Source of the DNA: Chrysomallon squamiferum
Taxonomy: Eukaryota > Mollusca > Gastropoda > Neomphalida > Peltospiridae
Assembly: GCA_012295275.1 (NCBI GenBank)
Contig: CM022674.1
Coordinates: 8,332,260-8,396,259, forward strand
Direction of reading: 5' to 3'
Length of the DNA: 64,000 nt
Positions 52,068-64,000 of this stretch are shown piece after piece. The position numbers and the translations under genes are program-made. Positions within the stretch are counted from its first letter, which is position 1, and the number at the start of each line of letters is the position of its first letter. Below the pieces are notes generated by a model. That model worked only from the letters and a program-made list of their open reading frames with translations. It made no database searches and had not been told where the DNA came from.

Positions 52068-53724
52068 TCAATCCAGAAGTGATGTTCTTTCATCTGTAAC
52101 AAAAAAAAAATGTTTATCAACTTGTAAGAATTCGAAATTGAGATCTGTAAGGTTTACTATGCAAAATGACAATGAGTACACAGCATGTGTTAAAATCTGA
52201 TAAAAATGAAGGTATTATTGACTTTTAATATTGAATTATTCAGTAAATGATTTACTTACCATGAGCAGCTATTGCTGAAGCAAATACATTTCTCTTTTCA
52301 ACACGTCTTTCCTATAATGAAATAACTAATGATAATGTAATTATAGCTAGTAACAGATATTAAAATATGTAAATAAACAGAAAAAAATATAGATATGTAG
52401 CTAAAGAGACAGGCTTTTATATATATATATATATACAGGCAGATTATTAAGTAGGTAGATACTTAGGTATATAGATAATATATTATGCACAGCTAGGTTT
52501 AGATATGTAGCTTATATATTACAGAGAAACAGATTTTTATATATATAGACAGGCAGATTATCAAATAGGTAGATAATAGATTAGGCACTGAGATATGCAG
52601 ATAATGTACTATTTTTAGATAGGCAGATCAAATATACACACAGAACAGATTCTTAAATATGAGATAAAATATATCAGATTAAGATTTGTAGATTTTGCAC
52701 ACACACGCACACACACACACACACACACTTATAAATAGATAAATATATTTTTAAAAATCTAATATTTATTACATCATTTCTGAAAAAGAAAGGAATATAA
52801 TCTTTAATAAGCTATGTGTGAAAGAATAAAAGTGTTTGGATTTTGACTTACAAATTTTAACTGATTCCTCAAGTTTTTCACCAGTACTTCATATGATCTA
52901 TATTTAGTCATGTAGTACAGTATGATGAGTCTTAGAAAGAAGAAAAACCATTTTAAAAATCATAATTAAATATGTTAGCCATACCATCTTTACAGCAAGA
53001 ATCATCCAGGTATATACAATTTTTTTTTAGCTGAAAATATTCACATCAGTTGAATGTATTTTATTAGTGACAAGCTGGTACTGACCATCTCAACACAGCA
53101 ACTATCTTGTGCTAAAAAAAAACTTAAAAAGCCAAATGCTAATTTGGATTTTGTTTTCATGACAGTAAATTTACACCAATTTTATTTATTGTTCATCTTC
53201 AATATCAAAAGATTTACAATTAGATGTTCTTAATTATTATCACTTTGTTATTTAATTTTATTTAAATGTTTTTTGTTTTTATATTTTCATTGTGTGTGTG
53301 TGTGTGTGTGTGGTATATATGCATGTATATACAAACAAGAACATTTATTTTTATAACTACTAAATATTTCCTTTTGCTAGAAATATTTTTAATTTTCCAA
53401 TAAAAAATAACTTTAAATATTTATCGATGCATGACATGAAAGTGAATACCACTAAATTCCAAAACAAATATTTCATATAAACCACTAAAAAAAAATTCAT
53501 ATAACCTCATTTGTGCAAGATATTACAAAAATCTACTGTCCAACACCATTTTTTTTCTACTGTAAACAAAATAATCTGATTTGGCAGAAGGGATCATCAA
53601 CAAAACCTGTCACTTTTTAAATTATCAGTCATTTTATTGTTTTTTCCACAATCCAGAAATGCAGAAATAATTTATTTTTCTTAAATATACCTAATTAATT
53701 TACTTACGTATTTTAAATGTTGCG

Positions 53725-53764
<40 letters not shown>

Positions 53765-54286
53765 TTAAAATAAATAAATAATTAAATTTGTTTATTTTTT
53801 TTTTTTTTTATATAAATTATTATTTCACACACACACTTACAGTAAAAGTATTATAATTGGTATCGTAATTCCTGGAGTGCTGCTATAGTTTAGTGAATTT
53901 TTCAACCAATCAGGAAAGTCGCCAATGCGAGACGTAATCACGTAGTAAACACGCGACAACCCTCTGAAAGGTCCACAGTCACGCGAAGGCTGTAATCTAC
54001 AATAATAATAATAATAATATAGAAATCAACATTAATTGAATTTAGTCTTGATGAAAGGAGGAACAACAAAATGTAGAATTTTTAACATTTTGTTTATCTA
54101 AAATTTATTTATTTATGTATTTACGTTATCACCGTAACTAGACTCTTGTTGAAATGAGGCCAAAACTGATGCCGGTAGACTCCAAACGGTAACCGTAGAC
54201 ATAAACGAATTTACTATTGGATATCGTTTCTGTGGAATAGAGATTTATATTTTATATTTTTTAAATAAAATCTTTGTATCCAAAAA

Positions 54287-54343
<57 letters not shown>

Positions 54344-55082
54344 AAGTCGACATTTTTGATATGAGCAATTTGCTTCATTTGCCTCAATATAGTTATGGCT
54401 ATGCACGTGTTTTTTTGTTGTTTTTTTGGTATTTTGGGTGGGGGGGTTGTGTTTTTTTCCATGGATCTATAAATGTAATTTATGTTTTCTAATAATAACG
54501 TGTAACAAATAATAATCCCATTAAGGCGAATAATGCTGTCATTTTTCATTTGATTGTGCGGTCATTACGAATCCAGAAGTGGATGGATGGAGAACTCTTT
54601 TTACGTGCCCACGTCCAATTCAAGGTTCGGGCACGCCTATCACGGATCCGATCTCTGGGATCGCCAGGGATGGGTTCCGGGACAGGAGATAATCCAGAAG
54701 TGTAAATCACAACTCGGTTTACCGGTATTTATTAAATTTTATTCATTACTTATTACATAATAAATCTGAAATAGTCGTCTTCTTTATTAAAACGCAACTT
54801 ACTTTACTACTGCGTATGCCATGGGAAATATGCAGACGAACAAGTTGACAAGTAAAATGAATATGTAGAAATTCCCGGATCTCGAAGCTCGGAACACTTT
54901 GGCTGGTGGAACGTTACATGTTCTGGCTATGATGTAACGAAAGTAGAATAAAATGAACAGATTCACAACTCCGACCAACGCGAGAAATGGCGAAAAGTAG
55001 AGACCCAACCAAATGAGAGACTGGTCGTAAATAAGGTCAAGGACTGCAGAAGGCACATCAAATTCTCGATACGAAACCTGTA

Positions 55083-55125
<43 letters not shown>

Positions 55126-55312
55126 TCTTTTCTTTTTTATGACAGTAATAAAACCCACAATAAATAAATAAATAAATATAAATTGTATTTGCTTCTTATT
55201 TGTTTACATTGAACTGAAGTCTAAACAGATATGTTGAATTTTCACCTAGAAATAATAATTCAGTTTTATCATGCTTACAAGGAAATCAGTTCAGTATATT
55301 GTTAATTAATTA

Positions 55313-55360
<48 letters not shown>

Positions 55361-56736
55361 ATTCCTTTGAAAACAATATACAACTTACTCTAACGCAGAC
55401 CTTGGTTTTCACCAGAATAGCACTAGCCACATCAAAAACCAGACCTACTGTCAGGGTAAGTCCTAAGTCTGTTAACAAAACTTTAAATATTTCTTCTCCT
55501 ATCTCGTTTTCCCAGCAGCAAAACTGAGATCCATTCCTCTTTGATAATAATAAAGTTAACATTAATAATGACAACGAAGATGATGATGGTGATGACAATA
55601 CTATTAATAAGTAATTGTTTAATATAGAGAAAATAAATTAAAAGTTGACGGAAGACATTTGATTAGAGAAATCAACAAATATTATTTTGAAAATGGAGCA
55701 AAGTAATATTTTTAATGATATAAACTCTCACACACATACGTGACAAATGTGACAAACAGTATGCAACCTTCCCAATAACAGCAATAATACATTTAATATA
55801 TATTTATTTATTTATTTACTGATTTTTAAAATAAATATTTACAGATAATATGAATACAGAGTCTGAACAAAATATTTACTTAATACCTAACTGATCTATT
55901 ATTCATGAGTTAGAATTATTCCTCATAATGACACAGTAATGTCATTATGTCTACCTTATCAGCCATATACAATTATTCAAACATTTAGACAGACAACAAA
56001 GTAAATATCTACATAAAATATAAAGTGCTGACATTTGGTGGCTGAAGAAGACGTGCCAAAAAGGTTCAAGTCCGTTATTTGCTTGTTGATATTTGTATTA
56101 AAAATATAATATACTGAAATAAAGTTAAGCTATTGGTTTCACAATATATATAAAAATATCTTTTAATGTTACAAGAAAAAAAAAATGAAATACAAACTAA
56201 AATGTTAATAATAAAATTAAATTAAATTAAATTAAATAAATAAGTAGAAGTAAAAATAAAATTTAATTGTTATTTTTTATTAATACCTGGCTAATTGTTA
56301 TATTTACTGTAAGGTCAATGCACTCTGTAGTGACGTCATATAGAGACGTAATCAACACAACGAGGCTGGCTATGTAGAAAAGGGCAGTCCTAGATTAAAA
56401 TCATTGGTAATAGTTAATATATTCTAAATTGAAATACTGAGAGAGAGAGAGAGTTCTAATAAAAAAAAATATATTTTTTATGATATCCAGTAAGACCTAT
56501 GCCGCTTAAATACCAGTATAGGACCGATTCCTGAAGCAGCTAAAGGTGAATTAGTTTCCTTGACATATCTGTACTGGCTGTAGATTGGTTTCCATTTTGG
56601 GCTTTTCTTTTTGGTATGTGTGTGTGTGTTTTGTTTTTAGTTTAAGTAAGTCAGTGAGGTTACTGAACTAATCAGTGTGCATAATAAATCCTGTCAGTAT
56701 GCCAAAAATAGTCGGCCAAAGATAAATTCATTAAAT

Positions 56737-56806
<70 letters not shown>

Positions 56807-57204
56807 AATGTTGATTAATATTTAAGAATTAGTATTAATTTATTTACTTATTTATTTATTTATGTATTTCATCTTGAAGTTATGTTCATTAGATTATTAC
56901 CTTATTCTTTAATTTTCCCTAATGAGCCTCGACAACAGTTAATTTACAACTTAACTTATTTCTACTAGATTAAGTGTTGTTTAATCATTCATTACTTTTT
57001 GATACCTGTGTCAGAGATCAATTTAAAGATACCTGCTGATAGCAATCTTTATTTTAGTACGGGGATGCCAACATTCAGCTCTAATCAACAAATCGAAAAT
57101 CTTGGGCACCACCACTTTCAGACTTGACACCAGTAACGGAAGCTAAAAATGTAAAGATGAGGATGGTGATGACGATCATGATGATGACGATGATGATGAT
57201 GATG

Positions 57205-57261
<57 letters not shown>

Positions 57262-57771
57262 ACCACCATCACCATCATAATTAACATCATCATCATCATC
57301 ATTATTGTTGTTGTTGTTATTGTTATTATCGTGGTTCTTGTTGTGGTTGTATTAAAAGTTGTAATATAAATAGAAAAGTATAGTAGCAGTAGTGGAAGTA
57401 GTAGTAGCAGCAGCAGCACTAGAAGTATGGTTGAAGCTAATTAATTTTAACAGAAAAAGAAAAAAGTATAAAAACACATATTGGTGAGATTTTCAGTTTC
57501 ATTTTATTATGAAGTACTGACAGCGAAGACGAATTAATGATTCTAAATAACCTCATATTTTGAAAGTAGGTCATCCAGGAATTCAGGTACTTCCACTGGT
57601 ATTGAAGTAATGTTTGTTACCAAGTAGATAAGATAGCCACTTCCGCCGTAGAGAGCAAGAACAATAACATTTACCACCAGTCGAATTATAAATAAGATTA
57701 GTCTGCAACAGTAAAATATATATATATAATTAAATGTCTATAACCTAAGATAGCCATCAGTTTATCAAATC

Positions 57772-57848
<77 letters not shown>

Positions 57849-59814
57849 AAATAAAAATAATAATAGCAGCACTTTTTTCAGATGGGATATTATTAAACTA
57901 TTAAAAATTAGATGTCAAAAATAATAAACAGTAATATTAGCAATCAGTAAATATGTGTGTATATTAATAACTGTTTTTCTGTTCTGAAATTTTGTAGGAA
58001 TTTATTATTGTTAATGAAAAAATATTTGAAAAAAAAACTAACAGCAGACAAAAACCTCTTTTCTTGTGACTACGTTCCTCGCGAACCATTTCCTACAACA
58101 GCAAAACAACAGCAGCAAAACAACAACAACAACAACAACAACAACAATAATAATAATAATAATAATAACTTAGAAAATAATAATAAACAAATATTAATTA
58201 TTCATTTATTTGGTAATGTAGTAATAGTTGTTAAATAGATTAACTGAGAGAGACTAGTATATTACTCTGATGCTCGTCTTAAGCGCACTTCGTCTGTCTC
58301 TGACGCCGTCTCTGCTGGTGATGTTGTAATCCCACGACGACAAGACTCGCCAGGCGTACAAATCATTATCTGAACTGTCGTGTTTAGAACGTCGATACTG
58401 AATCAGCATACTGTTAATACCAACAATGGCAATAACAATAATATAATAACAACAACAATAATATAATAAGATAATGTATGATGTTGATAAGAAAGTTTTT
58501 TCACGTTTTACTTGAAAGGTAAATTCTTGTAAGACTAAAATACAGTTTTAATTTAAACAGGAAATATTTGTAGCATTTCTGACATAATCTGATGTGATTT
58601 TTTAATGAATTAAGAAGAAAAAAGAAATGAGGGGTTACATCTGTCAGGGATTTTGGACCCGGTTTTCTTTTTTATTTATTTATTTTTATTTTTATTTATT
58701 TATTTAAAAAAATAGAAAAAAAGAAAAAAGTTTTTTTCGTTTTTTTTTGTTGTTTTTTTTGGTCACTAGGGAGATTTTGTAGGAAAGGCAATATCTAATA
58801 TGATACCTTGTGACTATAACAGCCAGAGATAGAAAGATAACTACCAACCAAGTGAGAAAGTACGCCAGAGGTCGCTCATACTGACACCAAGTGTTATTGC
58901 TGTAAGCACCATAAAACATAATACTTGTTGATAGTTCACCCTGTGAATGAATACAAACATTCAAATAATAAACATTGTATAAGTACATAAAGTAAGTAAT
59001 AATACTATTTCATCTTGAAATAAATACTTTTTGATAGTTCACCCTGTGCCATACAAGCATTTAGTTAAAACATAAAAACAGTTATAGTACGCTCTGTAGT
59101 ATATACATAGTTTAAATAAATAAAAGAGTTATTATAAAGAAAAACAATTCGGATATTTTAACTGTTTATTATAAATAGATTTTTAATGTCACACTGGTTA
59201 AGCAAGTATCGTAAGATTGTTATTTATCTGGATCGAATCGAGGTTACTGTTTTTGAGGATGTGTCATATCTGAGAGTGTGCATTGATCACCACTATAAGT
59301 GAATATGATAGAACTAATTAAATATTTATATAACTAATTCTCTACTTACAAAAAATCCAGCTACATGTTCGGGTAAACTATTATCATCGGGCAAAATCTG
59401 TCAGTAAAATAAAATAAAATTTAATTTAATAAATTCACAAAAATAAATAAATAAATAAAATTATAACAATTAAAAATATAAAAATATGTAAAACATCATG
59501 TAATATTAATTTTGTTAAAGTGTACTTATGGCAGTATGAATGAATAATCTTTAAATAAAATCGTTTTATTCCAACTTATTATTTTATTCTTCTTTTTGTT
59601 GTTCCATAAGAGTTAATAAAATAAAATAATACTGTTACAAAATATTTGAACACCTCCATTTTACTTCTTCACTCCTGGAGTACACAACGTTCTGATAGCT
59701 TTATTTTCAGTGATGGCATAAGACATTTTAGAGAAAATCGTATCCCAGTATTCTATTACGTCATGACCATTTAAGGAAAAAATGGCCAGTTAAAATAAAT
59801 TTTGTTTTTAAGTT

Positions 59815-59848
<34 letters not shown>

Positions 59849-62039
59849 TTGTATTAGAGTTCTTACACTTCATTATTTCTTAAAACTGGGTGACAAAAAT
59901 GAAATAAAACAAAGTTTGTTAATATTATTTGTATAACTTTAAATAAATAATGTAATTAACAACAGTCGTTATAAAACCTGCGGTAAGCAGACAAATGAGA
60001 AGACGAGAACAGAAATGAACATATTGATGTAGATAAGAAGCCGAAGAAACTTAAAGTAAGAAGCGACGTTACTTCCATGATACGCTGAAATGAAGTGTAA
60101 GAAGGTACAATTAACATCTCTATATCCACACACAAACACACACACACACACACACTTACACTCAGAGAGAAAGAAAGAGAGGGGCATGCAGATACCCAAA
60201 TAAATAAATACAAGTATGTAGACATACAGACAGGCAGATTAAATTATACAGTTTTATATAAATATACCTGTATCTTGAGTGCGTTCATTGTCAAATACAG
60301 AATGTTTTTATTTACAACAATGAACATTACTTGTATCATATTTCTGTTTATTTACTTAGTTAATTAATTAACTATTATAATTTTAAAGTAAGTACATGTT
60401 GTAGAAAGTATATATGTACCTCAGGAGAGTTTATTTTGCTCACCAGATATATGTTTGATGTGTATATCCCACCACTCAATGGATATATTTAATTTGCTTC
60501 GCTGTATCTGAAAAAGTCAATATTGATAAAATCACTGAAAACAAGACACTGAAATCACATATATGAAATATACAAAATCACTGAAGAAAATGTTTTTAAA
60601 GCAACAATGTCCTGACCTTTCAGATAAATTTTTTGTCGCCTTTCAACTTCTAATGCTAATTGATCAAAAATAATTCATAAACATAAATATCAAACTTACC
60701 TTGCGTTTTGGAATTCGATGGGCTGCAGAGAATAATGAAGGATCCGAATTCTCTCTCAAATATCTTCAAATAAAAATACAATACAAAGAAAATATTAACA
60801 TAAACTCTTTAATATTTTATTCCTTTTCCTGATGTGTGTGCTTTTTTTTTTTGTGCACTGTTGTTTTTTCTTGATTGTGTATGTGTTGTGTAATTTTCAG
60901 TATTACTCTGTGCATGTGTATGCTATTACAATGATACTTATACAAAACTATATGTAATCTATCACTCTCAAAATGAGACGAAATACATTAGCATGAAAGA
61001 ATAGGTATCCATTTAAAAGATTCTACAAAATTAGTAAAAAATATTTTCTGTGAAATAATATATTACTTTAACTGCACATACTTGGACAGTTTAAGTTTTT
61101 CTCGAATTGGTATTGCCTGCTCTCGTAGTTTGTCCAAAACCTTTGATTGCAGATACCTTCTGTCAAACCCTTTTATGTTATCAATGCTCTGAGACCAGTC
61201 AAACCTAGAAATTATTATTTAACACATTATTATTCACATTTACTTTTTTTATTAAAAAGAATAAATTAAAAAGTTTTTTAAAATTTATTTTATAGTTATG
61301 GAGAAGATGATAACATATTCAAGTTGATAACATTTATACTGGTAATAATATATAAAAATATATAATCATGATGATGTTGATATTAATAACAAAGACAACA
61401 GCAGTGATGACAACAGTAAATACCGTTTATTGATTTGTGCGTATTTCATCTGAAATAAAATCTCATCTGGAGCCAGCTGAGTTGACTTATTTTCTGATGT
61501 TTGATCTATAAAACAATACATTTTTTAAATTTGAATAAACAACTAGTGTTCAAACTGAAAAACAAAACAACAACAAATAAAAGAAAGAAAAAGAACGAAA
61601 ACAAAACAAAAACAAAGAAAAACAGGAATAGAGAAAGAAACAAAAATGATAAAAATAAATATCAGTCATATTCTTTTTATCACATCATCATCCTTACTAT
61701 TATTATTAGTAGTAGTAGTAGCAGTAGCAGTAGTAGTAGTAGTAGTAGTAGTAGTAGCAGTAGTAATAGCAGGAGTATTATTGATGCTGTTTATTGTATT
61801 TATACAATTTAGTAATCATAGGGATGTTGATAAGTGGTTAGAACAATAATTGGGTTTCTTATGATGAATAAATCTTAACAGTTGATTGTTTTATTAAAGG
61901 TGTCGTTTGATATGCGAAGATTCATGTAAATGTATTATTCATGTAACCAATTAGAGTAAATCATGGCAAGGTGACTGTGTGCAAACATAATTTATAGAAT
62001 CCTTAAGTGTTAATAATAAAATATGTTGACATTATAACT

Positions 62040-62093
<54 letters not shown>

Positions 62094-62405
62094 TCAAAGT
62101 ATTTAAATCCAGTTATCACTTTATGTTATTATTATAATCATTCAAAGCATTTAATTCCAATTATCATTTTATAGTTTTACTGTTTTTGTTTTTTCTTCTT
62201 ATCTTTAATTACTATTAATTTCATTTCCTTAGAATTCAAGATTTGAGAAGAAACCTGTTACTTCATCTGTAATAAGTTGACACAAACTACTGCTGTCTTC
62301 TTGGTTGTCTGGGTCTATATGAGTCACGCGATCTGCATTTCCAAAAGTACCGTAATCGTGTGATTGAGAAAACTGACCAGAGAGCGATAATGATTCAGAA
62401 TTCAT
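52068..62405 (-). CDS. Transmembrane channel-like (TMC) protein, complete, 19 exons
   Basis: Exons: 62405-62255, 61505-61424, 61204-61082, 60763-60700, 60507-60444, 60084-59978, 59397-59350, 58940-58807, 58410-58266, 58092-58043, 57702-57552, 57142-57033, 56389-56287, 55538-55389, 55077-54803, 53996-53841, 52930-52852, 52311-52260, 52093-52068. All junctions fit AG/GT and phase; the sum is 2070 nt, 689 residues. Diagnostic TMC segments: SNVASYFKFLRLLIYINMF (about 165-185), ERPLAYFLTWLVV (about 235), NVIVLALYGGSGYLIYLV (about 333-350), VVVPKIFDLL (about 383-392), a diverged CWENEIGEEIFK (about 452-463) where the family has CWET.VGQE, and VPPAKVFRASRSGNFYIF (about 550-567). About ten hydrophobic helices fit a TMC plasma-membrane channel-type protein; some relatives carry mechanotransduction currents. 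Hydrophilic ends are short. Subfamily is not certain (5/6/7/8-like rather than 1/2/3, tentative). Weakest boundaries: first donor GTTTCT and the 50-nt exon 10. Confidence 0.94.
52375..52735. repeat. Diverged tandem AGATA/AGGCAGAT repeat in a TMC intron, plus CA run
   Basis: Segments such as AGATATGTAGCT and ACAGGCAGATTAT recur about every 120 bp (52390-52640), followed by a (CA)n run at 52700-52728. Intronic. Confidence 0.6.
53285..53315. repeat. (GT)n microsatellite in a TMC intron
   Basis: Short GT dinucleotide run of about 10 units. Confidence 0.9.
53731..53761. repeat. (GT)n microsatellite in a TMC intron
   Basis: About 15 GT dinucleotides, about 80 bp 3' (in gene direction) of the exon ending at 53841. 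Confidence 0.95.
54283..54341. repeat. Poly-A plus (AT)n in a TMC intron
   Basis: About 13 A followed by about 23 AT units. Short open frames over it on both strands are artefacts. Confidence 0.95.
55087..55126. repeat. (TTA)n directly upstream of a TMC exon acceptor
   Basis: On the gene (minus) strand this is an AAT run ending about 10 bases before the acceptor ACTTTACAG of the exon starting at 55077. It replaces much of a normal polypyrimidine tract, so length changes could affect splicing. Confidence 0.85.
55313..55358. repeat. (AAT)n near a TMC donor site
   Basis: About 15 AAT triplets starting about 30 bases inside the intron after the exon ending at 55389. Confidence 0.95.
56738..56802. 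repeat. (AG)n microsatellite in a TMC intron
   Basis: About 32 AG dinucleotides between exons 12 and 13. Confidence 0.97.
57155..57420. repeat. Compound GAT/ATT/CAT/GTT triplet tract in a TMC intron
   Basis: Successive GAT, ATT (about 20 units), CAT and GTT blocks beginning about 15 bases upstream (gene direction) of the exon starting at 57142. It produces poly-Ile/Met frames on both strands that are not genes. Confidence 0.93.
57773..57846. repeat. Head-to-head (AAT)n/(ATT)n inverted microsatellite
   Basis: About 10 AAT triplets run directly into about 14 ATT triplets, giving a near-perfect inverted repeat of about 60 bp with no spacer inside a TMC intron. Confidence 0.95.
58100..58170. 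repeat. (CAA)n(TAA)n next to TMC exon 10
   Basis: CAA/CAG then AAT triplets (about 58100-58168), starting about eight bases from the acceptor of the 50-nt exon 58092-58043. On the gene strand this gives GTT/TTG pyrimidine-rich sequence that can serve as the polypyrimidine tract. Confidence 0.9.
59821..59848. repeat. Poly-A tract in a TMC intron
   Basis: About 28 consecutive A. Confidence 0.97.
61700..61775. repeat. (TAG)n repeat in TMC intron 1
   Basis: TAG/CAG triplets. It yields a poly-Ser frame and a poly-Val frame on the plus strand, both artefacts. Confidence 0.93.
62040..62093. repeat. (TTA)n in TMC intron 1
   Basis: About 18 ATT triplets. Confidence 0.97.
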
Positions 62406-62460
62406 CTCAAATCAAACTAATGTAAACAAAGAAACAAATTAAGAAATAGAAGACAAATGT

Positions 62461-62531
62461 GTGTGTGTCTGTGTGTGTATGCTTGTTAGTGAATGTGGAT
62501 AGGTAGTTGAGGAGATAGAGAAAGAAAGAAG

Positions 62532-62562
<31 letters not shown>

Positions 62563-62660
62563 TTGTTAGTGAATGTGGATAGGTAGTTGAGGAGATAGAG
62601 AAAGAGAGAAGTGTGTGTGTTTGTGTGTGTGTGTGTGTGTGTGTTGTGTGTGTTTTAGTA
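62461..62660. repeat. 80-bp tandem duplication with GT runs
   Basis: The block GCTTGTTAGTGAATGTGGAT followed by AGGTAGTTGAGGAGATAGAG occurs at 62481 and again at 62561, exactly 80 bp apart, each bordered by GT repeats. The copies differ at one base in the purine-rich end. Confidence 0.93.
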
Positions 62661-63046
62661 TTACTTTGTCATCCCTTCACGTTTTCTATTCAGGGGACAA
62701 GAAAGATAATACTATACCTGTTTTACACTGTAACATTCATTTTCAAACTGTTACTAACAGCAGATTGATACTTTGTAAATAAATTAACTGTCTCGTGACA
62801 GTACTCATGTTAATAATCTGTGTATCACATGATATTAGATAAACAATATGTTATTGTCTTTCACTATCATCTTTCTATGTCTATATCCATCTGTCTACTA
62901 TCTATCTGTATGAGAAAGAGAGAGAGAGAGAGATAGCAAAATAAAAATTACTTGTGTTTTTGTTTCATAAATCAACTTCACTTTGAATGTTTATACATGG
63001 GTAAGTAATTCGACAGTCACAGACATTACATTCAGAGGGTGTTGTA

Positions 63047-63120
63047 CCATTTGGTCAAATTCCCAGTTGGTCTAAAAATAAGTGCTTCTCTGTTAATTAA
63101 ATACTACCTGATTACCTATC
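63047..63120 (+). repeat. Dispersed repeat copy (pair with 32580-32640)
   Basis: Shares a 20-bp core and a downstream ACCTGATTA with the copy at 32.6 kb in opposite orientation. The middle of the two copies differs by an insertion. Confidence 0.5.
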
Positions 63121-64000
63121 TAGTTAACTGACTAAATTAATGCTAACATTTTGTGCACAATATCCTCGTTTTATAATAATTGTTATTTTACCTTTGTTTC
63201 AAGCAGTATTAGTGCTCTTCTTAACCTCTCTTCAGTGTAGATTGTTTTATAGTCTCAGACTGAAACACATGTAAATTACTGTTCATGCCTCATATGTAAC
63301 AGTTTGCTGCCAGTTACCGTTTGCTCAAGCATGTTGTTACGGAGACCTTATTTGATTATTTAAAGGTAACTAATCTGGAACAATTCATTATAATGATTGA
63401 GATAACAACATATGCATTAGTAAGATTATCAACCATATATGTTCTTGTGTTAAAATTTAGAGGTTCAGTCAAATATGATTAAGCCATTCAGAGAGGTGTG
63501 AGTTCACTACAACACACCCAGTTGCTACACTGGCCTGGCAATTTGTCCCTGTTCAAGAGACTTGCTAATGTGCAAATCTATTTGATGTCACAGCAAAAAG
63601 AGCCCAGGTATGTCTATGACTTAATGGGTAATGAAAAATAAGTCCAAAGCAGACATTACATCAAGATACCTTGACAAAAAAAAAAAAAAAAAAACTTTAT
63701 TTCAAAATTATCTGAAATCTTTAACTTGTAAAAATAGATATTTGCACTTTGAGTGAAGATGACATTACATTAGAAAAGTACCAGTTATAAATTAGCATGG
63801 AAACAAGTAAAAGGAAAATACACAATTGTGAGTGATGGTATTATTGTGACAGATGGTCAACATATATGATGATAAAAGCATTTTAATGCATGGTCAAGAT
63901 TTTATTCTAATTTAATGGTTTTAACAAAAAAAAAATAACTAAAGAAACCATGGATTTATCATTGTTCCTTTACTTTGATGCAACAACCTACAATTATTCT

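Larger units (their letters stand above)
62406..64000. other. Region 5' of the TMC gene, no further gene seen
   Basis: Holds a GT-rich 80-bp tandem duplication (62461-62660), an (AG)n run (62911-62932), the second copy of a dispersed repeat (63047-63120) and a poly-A tract (63676-63694). The TMC promoter and any 5' untranslated exon should lie here, but I could not fix them. The sequence 63500-63650 looks single-copy, without coding signal. Confidence 0.4.

Noticed and set aside
56030-56100. Possible tRNA B-box (GGTTCAAGTCC)
   Set aside because: No A-box or cloverleaf could be formed around it; probably chance in a TMC intron.
57081-57419. Poly-Ile/Met frames on both strands
   Set aside because: Triplet-repeat translations; the true TMC exon (57142-57033) uses another frame.

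Overview
This is an AT-rich animal (metazoan) genomic window. GT-AG introns, Tc1/mariner and hAT transposons, abundant (TTA)n, (AT)n, (AG)n and (CA)n microsatellites, and a RING/coiled-coil/NHL protein lacking a B-box all fit. A lophotrochozoan, probably a mollusc, is my inference; no single sequence here proves it. There is no prokaryotic or organellar gene content. Most short open frames are readings of simple repeats.

Layout. 1-11.8 kb: gene-poor, dominated by microsatellites, a 24-bp minisatellite (6.35-7.03 kb), a 56-bp minisatellite (about 8 kb) and an 86-bp perfect palindrome (9.52 kb). 11.85-13.3 kb: an inactivated Tc1-like transposon, followed by a short hAT-like non-autonomous element. 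15.0-17.1 kb (minus): a complete two-exon RING/coiled-coil/NHL protein of 584 residues, probably an E3 ubiquitin ligase. 17-23 kb: its upstream region and dense simple repeats. 23.1-27.0 kb (plus): ten phase-compatible exons of an unrecognised protein, with two single-base frame breaks. 28-32 kb: minisatellites, an isolated exon-like fragment and a CpG-richer patch. 36.3-37.2 kb: a hAT element with a perfect 8-bp target duplication. 37.9-40.4 kb (minus): a small unrecognised three-exon gene. 42.96-45.8 kb: a DNA transposon with inverted repeats of about 620 bp. 46.6-49.2 kb (plus): a complete three-exon 2-phosphoxylose phosphatase-like gene. 52.1-62.4 kb (minus): a complete 19-exon transmembrane channel-like (TMC) gene.

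The three well-resolved genes (RING-NHL, phosphatase, TMC) were rebuilt by matching splice sites and codon phase by eye. Each gives an uninterrupted frame: 585, 545 and 690 codons including stop. The phosphatase and TMC genes converge tail to tail. I see no operon-like or functional link between the genes. The phosphatase belongs to glycosaminoglycan synthesis in the Golgi, the TMC protein is a membrane channel-type protein, and the RING-NHL protein is a cytoplasmic ligase-type protein.

Limits. Exon boundaries come from reading the sequence without transcripts or alignments. The two unrecognised gene models could be pseudogenes, real genes with assembly indels, or partly wrong models. Untranslated exons, promoters and polyadenylation sites are mostly not resolved.
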